A stretch of 64,000 nucleotides of DNA from Ariolimax columbianus (GCA_036924085.1 JAVGWX010000011.1:21065955-21129954), one strand, 5' to 3'. Counted from the first letter of the stretch, positions 1-13,900 are shown. Made by a program: numbers and translations. Notes: generated by a model not told the origin, from the sequence alone.

Positions 1-667
1 GTACTATCAAATCAGCAGCATTTTCATACTTTTGTTTGGTGCTCTGTTTGTGTTTTATATGATAATATCGTTGCTGGTCGACATCAGAAGAAATATTAAA
101 CATAGGAGCAAGGAAGTGATAGTCAAACTGTATAAAGCATTAGTTAGACCTAGATCGGAGTACTGTGTACAGGTGTGGAGTCCTTATCATAGAGGGGATA
201 TAAACATGCTGGAAAGGATACAAAAAAAAGCGACAAAGCTGATAGTGGGATTCCAGAATTACAGATGAGGAAAGACTCAGAAAAACCAACCTAGAGCGTC
301 TATGAAAGAGAAGAATTCGAGGTGACTTAATACAGGCTTATAAGATCATCAAAGGAACGGATAAATTAGACTATAACAAGTTTTTCAAAATACAACCACC
401 TACAAGAACAAGAGGGCATAGCTACAAATTAACTAAAGAGAAGTCCAGATTAGATATTAGGAAATATTTTTTTAGTCAGAGAGTGGTGAATGCTTGGAAT
501 GCATTGCCACAGGAAGTAGTAGAGGCAGGGACATTTAATGCACTTAAGAATAGATTGAATACGCATATCTTTTAGAGCAACATAATGTAAATGAAACTGG
601 TTGTATACAGACTCTGTAGAGTCTTCTAGATCAGTATAAAGACATTAAGTTAAGTTAAGTTAAGTTG
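1..667 (+). mobile_element. CR1-like LINE, 3' end (truncated, broken)
   Basis: The + strand holds the C-terminal part of a LINE reverse transcriptase. An open segment at 32-268 reads VKLYKALVRPRSEYCVQVWS. After a frameshift near 268 it continues in another frame with KLTKEKSRLDIRKYFFSQRV and VNAWNALPQEVVEAGTFNA, up to a stop at 573-575. A TAAGT-type tandem tail lies at about 647-666. A second copy of the same 3' end, in reverse orientation, is at 35749-36066. It is inside the dynein intron, in antisense. Confidence 0.8.
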
Positions 668-700
668 TTGTTATGTTGTTGTTATGTTGTTACAGATTTA
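664..700. repeat. GTTGTTAT-type microsatellite
   Basis: Short imperfect repeats of tgttgttat follow the LINE tail directly. Confidence 0.6.
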
Positions 701-820
701 GCAGCATATGTGCTCTCACCCTTTAACCCAGTGCCATGTAATGGTATCGGCACCATGACTACAGGAATAACTTCCCACTTTGCTCTTCTTTCTAAACAAC
801 TATACAGAACAATGTGATAC

Positions 821-1015
821 CTGCAGAAAGACCTCAAACAAAATTTCAAACTTTTCTCTGTATGGACTGATGAGTTCAGGCAGAGTTCTCAGCCAACACT
901 CTATTAATGGTGGGATGCCCACGACAGTTGTACCCATGTAGACCATACCACACCGACTGACAGTGGCTGGAGAGGCTACAGCTAAATCTGCCACTTCAAA
1001 CATCATCGTCATGTG
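821..1015 (-). CDS. DNAH1: Dynein heavy chain exon L: end of AAA2
   Basis: The exon has 195 nt (65 codons) and starts HMTMMFEVADLAVASPATVS, then RCGMVYMG, a segment with PPLIECWLRTLPEL, and ends ILFEVFLQ. The MTMMFEV...ASPATVSRCGMVY block is a dynein hallmark, and the IECWLR and LP pairing is what I recall for DNAH1. The acceptor is TTTATAG and the donor is CAG/GTATCA. Following exons lie left of the window. Confidence 0.92.
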
Positions 1016-1776
1016 CTATAAAAGAACGGGAAAAAAGAATATTATGCATTTTCAATTACTCTGCCAGTAATCCAGATCTTTAAATAAAAATTATAATCAA
1101 ATTCTTCTTCTTCTGCGATCCGTACTCATTTAGATTGGGACTCTGAATAGTCTGCTATATTTTTCAGGGTGCCAAAACCATTTCTTGAAGAATTTCTTCA
1201 AGGAGGGATGGGTGGGGGGATGGACGTGAGCCACATTCTTCTCCTCAGATCTGTGCGCTGGAGGCATTCGGATCAGGATAGTAGTTTGAGGTGGGTCCCA
1301 TTGAAGTATTTGGCTCAGCACTCTTCATGGCTGGCGGATCGTCGTAGGCAGAGCATCATACATTTATGGTCGGTTACCGTAACGGGATAGAGTCAGATCG
1401 ATATCAATGTTACGTCCACAAGGCCTTCATCAGGGACATTGGACAAATGAAAACAACCAATAAATCACAAAATAAACAAAGACAACAGGTATGCAATAAG
1501 GAAGGTAGAAGCCATATTTTGCCAGAGAGTGGCAAAGAATATGTGAATCATACGATGTTACTTAGCTCTTGCCGGACTTTTTTTTAAACGTTTGGATCAA
1601 ATTAATTTTCAGTTTTAGATAAATGTCACACTATATCTTTTTCATTTTACTGCTTTATACCATAGTACAGTTAGATATATAGTACACACACATCATTGCG
1701 AAGGACAATAGTTACAGAAAATGAAAATATCAGTAAATTGCTAATATTTGATAATTTGGTAACACATTACCAATAT
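1016..1776. other. Intron K-L, part without recognised element
   Basis: No coding potential or family match is supported here. Two short antisense-overlapping open frames at 1130-1390 resemble nothing I know. Around 1590-1780 the sequence is AT-rich. Confidence 0.5.
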
Positions 1777-2150
1777 ACTTGGAATACTTAGTTTTTTTTA
1801 AAACAGGCATGTTAATGTCTGTTGCCAGGTAGCCGAAGGCTTCGGCTATATGTAGTAGGTATTTTAAACTTCCTGTGGCTTACTAGACCTGGAGAAAGGT
1901 ACAAATAATTTGGGTCGATTTTTCACTAGAATTTTTGAAATTGTCCGGAAAGTGGCTGTTAAGCCTACTCTTTTCAATTTCTAGCTTCCAAGGGATTTTT
2001 AATGTGCTCGACACAGAACACAGGGGTCCGATCTCACTACTCAGAGATCAGGGGAATTTTTACCAGAAGATTCGCATGAAAAAATTCCAGTCTTCAACGT
2101 GATTTGAAGCTGCAACCTCCGCCACTTGAGGCGGACACCTTACCTTGAGA
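1777..2150 (-). mobile_element. SINE family D, copy 1
   Basis: This roughly 370-bp repeat matches 4519-4902 over most of its length (aggcatgttaatgtctgttg at the left end, then gtgctcgacac and cagagatcagg blocks). Read on the minus strand it starts with a tRNA-like head. The terminal few bases of the head are missing or diverged in this copy. Confidence 0.75.
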
Positions 2151-2189
2151 TAATTATACAACCAGCATACCAATATAGACATACATTTC

Positions 2190-2352
2190 TGCCGAAGATG
2201 GATGTGTCGGACCGAAAGGTGCAAATATCGCAGTCAAACTGTAAACTAGCGACACAACGCATGCCGTTCTCCGGACTACATCCTGCTACTTGCAAAACTC
2301 TGTTCAGGGCTTAGTAGCGGGAGATTGAGAACGAACGCAGAAGAAGAAGAAG
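2190..2352 (+). mobile_element. SINE family B, 3' part with GAA tail
   Basis: The copy begins gccgaagatggatgtgtcgg and contains the family core (gcagtcaaactgtaaact), then tagtagcgggagattgagaa and an agaagaagaagaag tail. At least nine related copies lie in this window. Confidence 0.75.
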
Positions 2353-2363
2353 ACACACATTGT

Positions 2364-2710
2364 TGTTTGCGAATACTCACAATGAGTAAGTTACTCTTTT
2401 ATGCAGCCTGAAAAGGACAATAATTGGTGGTTTGCAGTAGCTTTCCTCACATCCCGAGCGTGCTGATGAGGTGGACTGGGGTCCTCCAGGTGGTTGTGCT
2501 ATGCTTTGTTTCATCTGCGTGTCACTCACTACTATGGGGATCACGTCAATCCCTCACCTCGTTAGCCAGGCTACCATGAAAACAGCCCGTTTCCAGGAAG
2601 GGCTACTAGGAAGCCGAGGTGAGGGTCTTAGCCGGTATGTTTTGCCTGACCCTGACTAATATGTCTTATCAATATATTTTGCCTGACCAGACGTTAATCT
2701 TCCTCCACAG
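2364..2710 (+). repeat. Dispersed repeat E, copy 1
   Basis: This segment matches 38345-38830 over several hundred bases (cacatcccgag, atcacgtcaatccctcac, gccaggctaccatgaaaaca). It ends with about two units of the tattttgcctgaccttgact motif that is expanded to about six in the other copy. Confidence 0.7.
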
Positions 2711-2878
2711 AGACATACGTTCTACATATTTAAAAATTAAAATATAAGTACATACAGATAAATATACTTATATAAGGATATAGAAACGAGTGTATAAACA
2801 TAATAGCTATATGAGAGAGACATAAAAAGAGGTGGTAGAGAAAAGGTGGAAAACGAGAATGAAAGAGAGGAAACATAC

Positions 2879-3056
2879 TTCTGACAGTTTAATAATCTCT
2901 CCGCTGCTGAGGCATAACTTCTTGTTGTCATCCAAGACAGTATTCATGTTTTCAATCCAAACAGCATCAACAGGTCCATCAAACACATACCATCTTTTGT
3001 CACTGTTTGTTGCAGTAGTACCAACTCTAATTAAAGTGGATAGAATCCCATCTGTC
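2879..3056 (-). CDS. DNAH1: Dynein heavy chain exon K: AAA2 Walker B region
   Basis: The exon has 178 nt. One base completes tryptophan, then [38 protein letters not shown] and [20 protein letters not shown] plus [15 protein letters not shown] is a signature of AAA2. The acceptor is AATTGCAG and the donor is GAA/GTATGT. Its phase fits exon J exactly although 36,046 bp of intron separate them. Confidence 0.93.
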
Positions 3057-3317
3057 CTGCAATTTTAGAACAAAGAAGAGGGTACATTTTTCTGATCAGT
3101 TAAAAAAAAAGCAAGTAGCGTGTAAATGAGTTGCTTCGTACAACCGCCATCTATTTGGCTGTTATAAGTTTCTTGGCAAGCGTGTAGTACGGTAGGTTGC
3201 CATTACTTTCCGTACATGGAGGAGCAATCGCTGGAGAAAAAAACCCAGTTTCTGCCAAACTGGACACGATTGGAATCCAACCCGGTGCGTTAAGATTGTG
3301 TAAACCGAGTGGGATCA

Positions 3318-3656
3318 AGATGCTGAGCAGCGCATGAGCTGCAGTGGTCAGTGACCCAAAGTTGACTGCTGGCATCAGGGTCAGCGAACCAGAGCTGCCA
3401 AGACCCTTCTACATCTCCATGCAGTGATCCTGGATAACAGGCTGCAGCAGGGCAGACTGGCTAAGAAGAAGGGATCGAAGAGGGAATGCTAACCCGGTAC
3501 TAAAAAAATGCTTGCTGAAGTCGGATGTGTTGGACTGAAAGGTGTAAATATCGCAGTCAAACTGTAAACTACGACACAAAGCATTCCGTTCTCTGGACTA
3601 CATTCTGCTACTTAAGCCCTTTCAGGGTTTAGTAGCGGGAGATTAAGAATGAACAA
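3318..3656 (+). mobile_element. SINE family B, longer copy
   Basis: Matches the full-looking copy at 42686-43044 along its length: gcgcatgagctgcag, gcatcagggtcag, gcagactggctaag, tgctgaagtcggatgtg, the core and the gggagattaagaatgaac end. The GAA tail is missing. Confidence 0.75.
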
Positions 3657-3834
3657 AGTCACGAAGCCAAGCCAAAATCGAGCATGTTTCACCTCTAGTA
3701 TGGTTCTTTAATATCCAAATATGATCAGGTTTTAAGGCCTTAATGGGGTGGAAAGAATAGGACCACTGCATGTTGCATAAAGGTGACTAACCTTAACTAA
3801 CCTGCATAAAAAATTGACACAACTTCATCTGCTA

Positions 3835-4025
3835 CTGCATTACTTTTAGCACGTCCCGTTTTACTATGGTTGTTGACTTTGAGAGCCTGTAACCTTTTTG
3901 TTCGTTGGTCTATAAATATGATATTATTGTGTGTAGAAACTTAAATGAATAAAAAACTTGTTGGTGTTATTGTTTTTGGTGTGTGTGTGTGTGTGTGTGT
4001 TAGTTTCTGAGATTCAAGAAAATGA
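3835..4025 (+). repeat. Dispersed repeat F, with GT microsatellite
   Basis: The segment shares ttgttgactttgagagcctg and the taaatgaataaaaaacttgt block with reverse-oriented copies near 41035-41210 and 41640-41890. A (GT)n run of about 23 bp lies at 3979-4001. Confidence 0.65.
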
Positions 4026-4508
4026 AAGTGAAAATTTCTAAAACAAAGCACAATTATTTAGACTCACCAGTTAGGGAATGTCGCTCCTCAATATAATTCT
4101 ATGAAATCACCACAAAGTACTAATACTGTTCTTTAATAAGATCAGCATATCTGTTAGTTTACACTAGAAACATATTTATTTCTTTTACATAAACAAACTA
4201 AACAGATCAACCTAACTTCACCATTGTTAATAAATAATGTTATACGTTAAAGATGATAAAGTGTTTCAAGTTCATTTTAATCGAACACAAATGTCTTCCC
4301 GCTGGTAAAACCTGTATAAAAGGAAGTGACATATTCATCATAACAAACAGACCTGATTTGAGTTGATTTATATGGCATCCCATTTGTTCATATATGAAAA
4401 ACCTGTCCGCTGCCAGGTCTTGACAAGAGGTGGAAAGGGACATTTTTTTCAAGCAAGAACTCCCGACTCAAGGTTGGTCAAGGCTAAAGAGAGCTTGTAT
4501 GGGGCTAG
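4026..4508. other. Intron J-K, stretch without recognised element
   Basis: AT-rich intron sequence between repeat F and SINE D. Open frames on both strands at 4240-4548 are short and resemble no family. Confidence 0.5.
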
Positions 4509-4518
4509 TGAGCTCATC

Positions 4519-4902
4519 TTGGAACTTGGAATCCTAGTATTCAAATAGGCATATTAATGTCTGTTGCCAGGTAACCGAATGCTTTGGCTATACGTAGTAG
4601 CTATTTTACAACTTCCTGCAGCTTATTAGGTCTGGGAGAAAGTACAAATAATTTGGGTAGATTTTTAACTAGAATTTTTGCCCGGGCAGGTGCCGTTAAG
4701 CCAACTCTTTACGATTTCTAAATGCCAAGGTATTTTTAATGTGCTCGACACTGAACACAGGAGTCTGATCTCCCTACCCAGAGATCAGGCGAATTTGTAC
4801 CAGAAAATCCACGTGAAAAAATCACGGTCTTCACAGCGATTCGAAATCACAACCGCCAGCACTCAAGGTGGACACCTTGCCTCGAGACCACTGAGCCCCC
4901 AC
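4519..4902 (-). mobile_element. SINE family D, copy 2, with target site duplication
   Basis: A 384-bp copy flanked by the 10-bp direct repeat TGAGCTCATC at 4509-4518 and 4903-4912. On the minus strand it starts with a tRNA-like head: an A-box-like ctcagtggtct and a B-box-like gatttcgaatc. It is the last dispersed element before the satellite, whose edge lies about 120 bp further on. Confidence 0.82.
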
Positions 4903-7900
4903 TGAGCTCATCGTGTAAGACAAATTGCTATAAAAAACTACCATTTCAAAAACCAAAAGTTTGCTGCAGTGCATGCTTACTAAAGGAGTTGAACTGTAAG
5001 ATAAAGGTCAGTCCTATAGCAACAAAAGCAGCAGGGGATGAAGATAACTCTTCATGTACTAAGCCCCAGCCTATGTGAAGTGGCAGGGGATGAAGATAAC
5101 TCTTCATGTACTAAGCCACAGCCTATGTGAAGTGGCAGGGGATGAGGATAACTCTTCATGTACTAAGCCACAGCCTATGTGAAGTGGCAGGGGATGAAGA
5201 TAACTCTTCATGTACTAAGCCACAGCCTATGTGAAGTGGCAGGGGATGAAGATAACTCTTCATGTACTAAGCCACAGCCTATGTGAAGTGGCAGGGGATG
5301 AAGGTAACTCTTCATGTACTAAGCCACAGCCTATGTGAAGTGGCAGGGGATGAAGATAACTCTTCATGTACTAAGCCACAATCTATGTGAAGTGGCAGGG
5401 GATGAAGATAACTCTTCATGTACTAAGCCCCAGCCAATGTGAAGTGGCAGGAGAGGAAGATAACTCTTCATGTACTAAGCCCCAGCCTATGTGAAGTGGC
5501 AGGGGATGAAGATAACTCTTCATGTACTAACCCACAGCCTATGTGAAGTGGCAGGGGATGAAGATAACTCTTCATGTACTAAGCCCCAGCCTATGTGAAG
5601 TGGCAGGGGATGAAGATAACTCTTCATGTACTAAGCCCCAGCCTATGTGAAGTGGCAGGGGATGAAGATAACTCTTCATGTACTAAGCCCCAGCCTATGT
5701 GAAGTGGCAGGGGATGAAGATAACTCTTCATGTACTAAGCCACAGCCTATGTGAAGTGGCAGGGGATGAAGATAACTCTTCATGTACTAAGCCACAGCCT
5801 ATGTGAAGTGGCAGGGGATGAAGATAACTCTTCATGTACTAAGCCACAGCCTATGTGAAGTGGCAGGGGATGAAGATAACTCTTCATGTACTAAGCCACA
5901 GCCTATGTGAAGTGGCAGGGGATGAAGATAACTCTTCATATACTAAGCCACAGCCTATGTGAAGTGGCAGGGGATGAAGATAACTCTTCATGTACTAAGC
6001 CACAGCCTATGTGAAGTGGCAGGGGATGAAGATAACTCTTCATGTACTAAGCCACAGCCTATGTGAAGTGGCAGGGGATGAAGATAACTCTTCATGTACT
6101 AAGCCACAGCCTATGTGAAGTGGCAGGGAGAAGAATCATGTACTAAGCCCCAGCCTATGTGAAGTGGCAGGGAGGAGATAACTCTTCATGTACTAAGCCC
6201 AGCCTATGTGAAGTGGCAGGGATGAAGATAACTCTTCATGTACTAAGCCACAGCCTATGTGAAGTGGCAGGGGATGAAGATAACTCTTCATGTACTAAGC
6301 CCCAGCCTATGTGAAGTGGCAGGGGATGAAGATAACTCTTCATGTACTAAGCCCCAGCCTATGTGAAGTGGCAGGGGATGAAGATAACTCTTCATGTACT
6401 AAGCCACAGCCTATGTGAAGTGGCAGGGGATGAAGATAACTCTTCATTGTACTAAGCCACCAGCCTATGTGAAGTGGCAGGGGAGATGAGATAACTCTTC
6501 ATGTACTAAGCCCCAGCCTATGTGAAGTGGCAGGGATGAAGATAACTCTTCATGTACTAAGCCCCAAGCCTATGAGTGAAGTGGCAGGGGATGAAGATAA
6601 CTCTTCATGTACTAAGCCACAGCCTATGTGAAGTGGCAGGGGATGAAGATAACTCTTCATGTACTAAGCACAGCCTATGTGAAGTGGCAGGGGATGAAGA
6701 TAACTCTTCATGTACTAAGCCACAGCCTATGTGAAGTGGCAGGGGATGAAGATAACTCTTCATGTACTAAGCCACAAGCCTATGTGAAGTGGCAGGGGAT
6801 GAAGATAACTCTTCATGTACTAAGCCCCAGCCTATGGAAGTGGCAGGGATGAAGATAACTCATGTACTAAGCCCCAGCCTATGTGAAGTGGCAGGGGATG
6901 AAGATAACTCTTCATGTACTAAGCCACAGCCTATGTGAAGTGGCAGGGATGAAGATAACTCTTCATGTACTAAGCCCCAGCCTATGTGAAGTGGCAGGGG
7001 ATGAAGATAACTCTTCATGTACTAAGCCACACCTATGTGAAGTGGCAGGGGATGAAGATAACTCTTCATGTACTAAGCCACAGCCTATGTGAAGTGGCAG
7101 GAGGATGAAGATAACTCTTCATTGTACTAAGCCCCAGCCTATGTGAAGTGGCAGGGGATGAAGATAACTCTTCATGTACTAAGCCACAGCCTATGTGAAG
7201 TGGCAGGGGATGAAGATAACTCTTCATGTACTAAGCCCCAGCCTATGTGAAGTGGCAGGGGATGAAGATAACTCTTCATGTACTAAGCCCCAGCCTATGT
7301 GAAGTGGCAGGGGATGAAAGATAACTCTTCATGTACTAAGCCCCAGCCTATGTGAAGTGGGCAGGGGATGAAGATAACTCTTCATGTACTAAGCCCCAGC
7401 CTATGTGAAGTGGCAGGGGATGAAGATAACTCTTCATGTACTAAGCCACAGCCTATGTGAAGTGGCAGGGGATGAAGATAACTCTTCATGTACTAAGCCA
7501 CAGCCTATGTGAAGTGGCAGGGGATGAAGATAACTCTTCATGTACTAAAGCCACAGCCTATGTGAAGTGGCAGGGGATGAAGATAACTCTTCATGTACTA
7601 AGCCACAGCCTATGTGAAGCTGGCAGGGGATGAAGATAACTCTTCATGTACTAAGCCACAGCCTATGTGAAGTGGCAGGGGATGAAGATAACTCTTCATG
7701 TACTAAGCCACAGCCTATGTGAAGTGGCAGGGGATGAAGATAACTCTTCATGTACTAAGCCACAGCCTATGTGAAGTGGCAGGGGATGAAGATAACTCTT
7801 CATGTACTAAGCCACAGCCTATGTGAAGTGGCAGGGGATGAAGATAACTCTTCATGTACTAAGCCCCAGCCCTATGTGAAGTGGCAGGGGATGAAGATAA

Positions 7901-10900
7901 CTCTTCATGTACTAAGCCACAGCCTATGTGAAGTGGCAGGGGATGAGATAACTCTTCATGTACTAAGCCACAGCCTATGTGAAGTGGCAGGGGATTGAAG
8001 ATAACTCTTCATGTACTAAGCCACAGCCTATGTGAAGTGGCAGGGGATGAAGATAACTCTTCATGTACTAAGCCCCAGCCTATGTCAGTGGCAGGGGATG
8101 AAGATAACTCTTCATGTACTAAGCCCCAGCCTATGTGAAGTGGCAGGGGATGAAGATAACTCTTCATGTACTAAGCCCCAGCCTATGTGAAGTGGCAGGG
8201 GATGAAGATAACTCTTCATGTACTAAGCCACAGCCTATGTGAAGTGGCAGGGGATGAAGATAACTCTTCATGTACTAAGCCACAGCCTATGTGAAGTGGC
8301 AGGGGATGAAGATAACTCTTCATGTACTAAGCAACAGCCTATGTGAAGTGGCAGGGGATGAAGATAACTCTTCATGTACTAAGCCACAGCCTATGTGAAG
8401 TGGCAGGGGATGAAGATAACTCTTCATGTACTAAGCACAGCCTATGTGAAGTGGCAGGGATGAAGATAACTCTTCATGTACTAAGCCACAGCCTATGTGA
8501 AGTGGCAGGGGATGAAGATAACTCTTCATGTACTAAGCCCCAGCCTATGTGAAGTGGCAGGGAGGAAGATAACTCTTCATGTACTAAGCCACCAGCCTAT
8601 GTGAAGTGCAGGGATGAAGATAACTCTTCATGTACTAAGCCACAGCCTATGTGAAGTGGCAGGGGAGAAGATATACTCTTCATGTACTAAGCCCCAGCCT
8701 ATGTGAAGTGGCAGGGGATGAAGATAACTCTTCATGTACTAAGCCCCAGCCTATGTGAAGTGGCAGGGGATGAAGATAACTCTTCATGTACTAAGCCCCA
8801 GCCTATGTGAAGTGTAGGGGATTGAAGAGAACTCTTCATGTACTAAGCCACAGCCTATGTGAAGTGGCAGGGGATGAAGACAACTCTTCATGTACTAAGC
8901 CACAGCCTATGTGAAGTGGCAGGGGATGAAGATAACTCTTCATGTACTAAGCCCCAGCCTATGTGAAGTGGCAGGGATGAAGATAACTCTTCATGTACTA
9001 AGCCCCAGCCTATGTGAAGTAGGCAGGGGATGAAGATAACTCTTCATGTACTAAGCCCCAGCCTATGTGAAGTGGCAGGGGATGAAGATAACTCTTCATG
9101 TACTAAGCCCCAGCCTATGTGAAGTGGCAGGGGAGAAGATAACTCTTCATGTACTAAGCCACAGCCTATGTGAAGTGGCAGGGGATGAAGATAACTCTTC
9201 ATGTACTAAGCCACAGCCTATGTGAAGTGGCAGGGGATGAAGATAACTCTTCATGTACTAAGCCACAGCCTATGTCAAGTGGCAGGGGATGAAGATAACT
9301 CTTCATGTACTAAGCCACAGCCTATGTGAAGTGGCAGGGGATGAAGATAACTCTTCATGTACTAAGCCACAGCCTATGTGAAGTGGCAGGGGATGAAGAT
9401 AACTCTTCATGTACTAAGCCACAGCCTATGTGAAGTGGCAGGGGATGAAGATAACTCTTCATGTACTAAGCCACAGCCTATGTGAAGTGGCAGGGGATGA
9501 AGATAACTCTTCATGTACTAAGCCACAGCCTATGTGAAGTGGCAGGGGATGAAGATAACTCTTCATGTACTAAGCCCCAGCCAATGTGAAGTGGCAGGGA
9601 GGAAGATAACTCTTCATGTACTAAGCCCCAGCCTATGTGAAGTGGCAGGGGATGAAGATAACTCTTCATGTACTAAGCCACAGCCTATGTGAAGTGGCAG
9701 GGGATGAAGATAACTCTTCATGTACTAAGCCCAGCCTATGTGAAGTGGCAGGGGATGAAGATAACTCTTCATGTACTAAGCCACAGCCTATGTGAAGTGG
9801 CAGGGGATGAAGATAACTCTTCATGTACTAAGCCCAGCCTATGTGAAGTGGCAGAAGGATGAAGATAACTCTTCATGTACTAAGCCCCAGCCTATGTGAA
9901 GTGGCAGGGGATGAAGATAACTCTTCATGTACTAAGCCACAGCCTATGTGAAGTGGCAGGGGATGAAGATAACTCTTCATGCTACTAAGCCCCAGCCTAT
10001 GTGAAGTGGCAGGGGATGAAGATAACTCTTCATGTACTAAGCCCCAGCCTATGTGAAGTGGCAGGGGATGAAGATAACTCTTCATGTACTAAGCCCCAGC
10101 CTATGTGAAGTGGCAGGGGATGAAGATAACTCTTCATGTACTAAGCCCCAGCCTATGTGAAGTGGCAGGGGATGAAGATAACTCTTCATGTACTAAGCCA
10201 CAGCCTATGTGAAGTGGCAGGGGATGAAGATAACTCTTCATGTACTAAGCCACAGCCTATGTGAAGTGGCAGGGGATGAAGATAACTCTTCATGTACTAA
10301 GCCACAGCCTATGTGAAGTGGCAGGGGATGAAGATAACTCTTCATGTACTAAGCACAGCCTATGTGAAGTGGCTAGGGATGAAGATAACTCTTCATGTAC
10401 TAAGCCACAGCCTATGTGAAGTGGCAGGGGATGAAGATAACTCTTCATGTACTAAGCCACAGCCTATGTGAAGTGGCAGGGGATGAAGATAACTCTTCAT
10501 GTACTAAGCCCCAGCCTATGTGAAGTGGCAGGGGATGAAGATAACTCTTCATGTACTAAGCCACAGCCTATGTGAAGTGGCAGGGGATGAAGATAACTCT
10601 TCATGTACTAAGCCACAGCCTATGTGAAGTGGCAGGGGATGAAGATAACTCTTCATGTACTAAGCCACAGCCTATGTGAAGTGGCAGGGGATGAAGATAA
10701 CTCTTCATGTACTAAGCCACAGCCTATGTGAAGTGGCAGGGGATGAAGATAACTCTTCATGTACTAAGCCACAGCCTATGTGAAGTGGCAGGGGATGAAG
10801 ATAACTCTTCATGTACTAAGCCACAGCCTATGTGAAGTGGCAGGGGATGAAGATAACTCTTCATGTACTAAGCCACAGCCTATGTGAAGTGGCAGGGGAT

Positions 10901-13900
10901 GAAGATAACTCTCATGTACTAAGCCCCAGCCTATGTGAAGTGGCAGGGGATGAAGATAACTCTTCATGTACTAAGCCCCAGCCTATGTGAAGTGGCAGGG
11001 GATGAAGATAACTCTTCATGTACTAAGCCCCAGCCTATGTGAAGTGGCAGGGGATGAAGATAACTCTTCATGTACTAAGCCACAGCCTATGTGAAGTGGC
11101 AGGGGATGAAGATAACTCTTCATGTACTAAGCCACAGCCTATGTGAAGTGGCAGGGGATGAAGATAACTCTTCATGTACTAAGCCACAGCCTATGTGAAG
11201 TGGCAGGGATGAAGATAACTCTTCATGTACTAAGCCCCAGCCTATGTGAAGTGGCAGGGGATGAAGATAACTCTTCATGTACTAAGCCACAGCCTATGTG
11301 AAGTGGCAGGGGATGAAGATAACTCTTCATGTACTAAGCCACAGCCTATGTGAAGTGGCAGGGGATGAAGATAACTCTTCATGTACTAAGCCACAGCCTA
11401 TGTGAAGTGGCAGGGGATGAAGATAACTCTTCATGTACTAAGCCACAAGCCTATGTGAAGTGGCAGGGGATGAAGATAACTCTTCATGTACTAAGCCCCA
11501 GCCTATGTGAAGTGGCAGGGGATGAAGATAACTCTTCATGTACTAAGCCCCAGCCTATGTGAAGTGGCAGGGGATGAAGATAACTCTTCATGTACTAAGC
11601 CACAGCCTATGTGAAGTGGCAGGGGATGAAGATAACTCTTCATGTACTAAGCCACAGCCTATGTGAAGTGGCAGGGATGAAGATAACTCTTCATGTACTA
11701 AGCCCCAGCCTATGTGAAGTGGCAGGGGATGAAGATAACTCTTCATGTACTAAGCCCCAGCCTATGTGAAGTGGCAGGGGATGAAGATAACTCTTCATGT
11801 ACTAAGCCCCAGCCTATGTGAAGTGGCAGGGGATGAAGATAACTCTTCATGTACTAAGCCACAGCCTATGTGAAGTGGCAGGGGATGAAGATAACTCTTC
11901 ATGTACTAAGCCCCAGCCTATGTGAAGTGGCAGGGGATGAAGATAACTCTTCATGTACTAAGCCCCAGCCTATGTGAAGTGGCAGGGGATGAAGATAACT
12001 CTTCATGTACTAAGCCCCAGCCTATGTGAAGTGGCAGGGGATGAAGATAACTCTTCATGTACTAAGCCCCAGCCTATGTGAAGTGGCAGGGGATGAAGAT
12101 AACTCTTCATGTACTAAGCCACAGCCTATGTGAAGTGGCAGGGGATGAAGATAACTCTTCATGTACTAAGCCACAGCCTATGTGAAGTGGCAGGGGATGA
12201 AGATAACTCTTCATGTACTAAGCCACAGCCTATGTGAAGTGGCAGGGGATGAAGATAACTCTTCATGTACTAAGCCACAGCCTATGTGAAGTGGCAGGGG
12301 ATGAAGATAACTCTTCATGTACTAAGCCACAGCCTATGTGAAGTGGCAGGGGATCGAAGATAACTCTTCATGTACTAAGCCACAGCCTATGTGAAGTGGC
12401 AGGGGATGAAGATAACTCTTCATGTACTAAGCCACAGCCTATGTGAAGTGGCAGGGGATGAAGATAACTCTTCATGTACTAAGCCACAGCCTATGTGAAG
12501 TGGCAGGGGATGAAGATAACTCTTCATGTACTAAGCCACAGCCTATGTGAAGTGGCAGGGGATGAAGATAACTCTTCATGTACTAAGCCCCAGCCTATGT
12601 GAAGTGGCAGGGGATGAAGATAACTCTTCATGTACTAAGCCACAGCCTATGTGAAGTGGCAGGGATGAAGATAACTCTTCATGTACTAAGCCACAGCCTA
12701 TGTGAAGTGGCAGGGGATGAAGATAACTCTTCATGTACTAAGCCCCAGCCTATGTGAAGTGGCAGGGGATGAAGATAACTCTTCATGTACTAAGCCACAG
12801 CCTATGTGAAGTGGCAGGGGATGAAGATAACTCTTCATGTACTAAGCCCCAGCCTATGTGAAGTGGCAGGGGATGAAGATAACTCTTCATGTACTAAGCC
12901 CCAGCCTATGTGAAGTGGCAGGGGATGAAGATAACTCTTCATGTACTAAGCCCCAGCCTATGTGAAGTGGCAGGGGATGAAGATAACTCTTCATGTACTA
13001 AGCCCCAGCCTATGTGAAGTGGCAGGGGATGAAGATAACTCTTCATGTACTAAGCCACAGCCTATGTGAAGTGGCAGGGGATGAAGATAACTCTTCATGT
13101 ACTAAGCCCCAGCCTATGTGAAGTGGCAGGGGATGAAGATAACTCTTCATGTACTAAGCCCCAGCCTATGTGAAGTGGCAGGGGATGAAGATAACTCTTC
13201 ATGTACTAAGCCCCAGCCTATGTGAAGTGGCAGGGGATGAAGATAACTCTTCATGTACTAAGCCCCAGCCTATGTGAAGTGGCAGGGGATGAAGATAACT
13301 CTTCATGTACTAAGCCACAGCCTATGTGAAGTGGCAGGGGATGAAGATAACTCTTCATGTACTAAGCCCACAGCCTATGTGAAGTGGCAGGGATGAAGAT
13401 AACTCTTCATGTACTAAGCCACAGCCTATGTGAAGTGGCAGGGGATGAAGATAACTCTTCATGTACTAAGCCACAGCCTATGTGAAGTGGCAGGGATGAA
13501 GATAACTCTTCATGTACTAAGCCACAGCCTATGTGAAGTGGCAGGGGATGAAGATAACTCTTCATGTACTAAGCCACAGCCTATGTGAAGTGGCAGGGGA
13601 TGAAGATAACTCTTCATGTACTAAGCCACAGCCTATGTGAAGTGGCAGGGGATGAAGATAACTCTTCATGTACTAAGCCACAGCCTATGTGAAGTGGCAG
13701 GGGATGAAGATAACTCTTCATGTACTAAGCCACAGCCTATGTGAAGTGGCAGGGGATGAAGATAACTCTTCATGTACTAAGCCACAGCCTATGTGAAGTG
13801 GCAGGGGATGAAGATAACTCTTCATGTACTAAGCCACAGCCTATGTGAAGTGGCAGGGGATGAAGATAACTCTTCATGTACTAAGCCACAGCCTATGTGA

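Noticed and set aside
647..666. Telomere-like TTAAG repeat
   Set aside because: It is the short tandem tail of the CR1-like LINE; the other copy has the same tail at 35750-35773.
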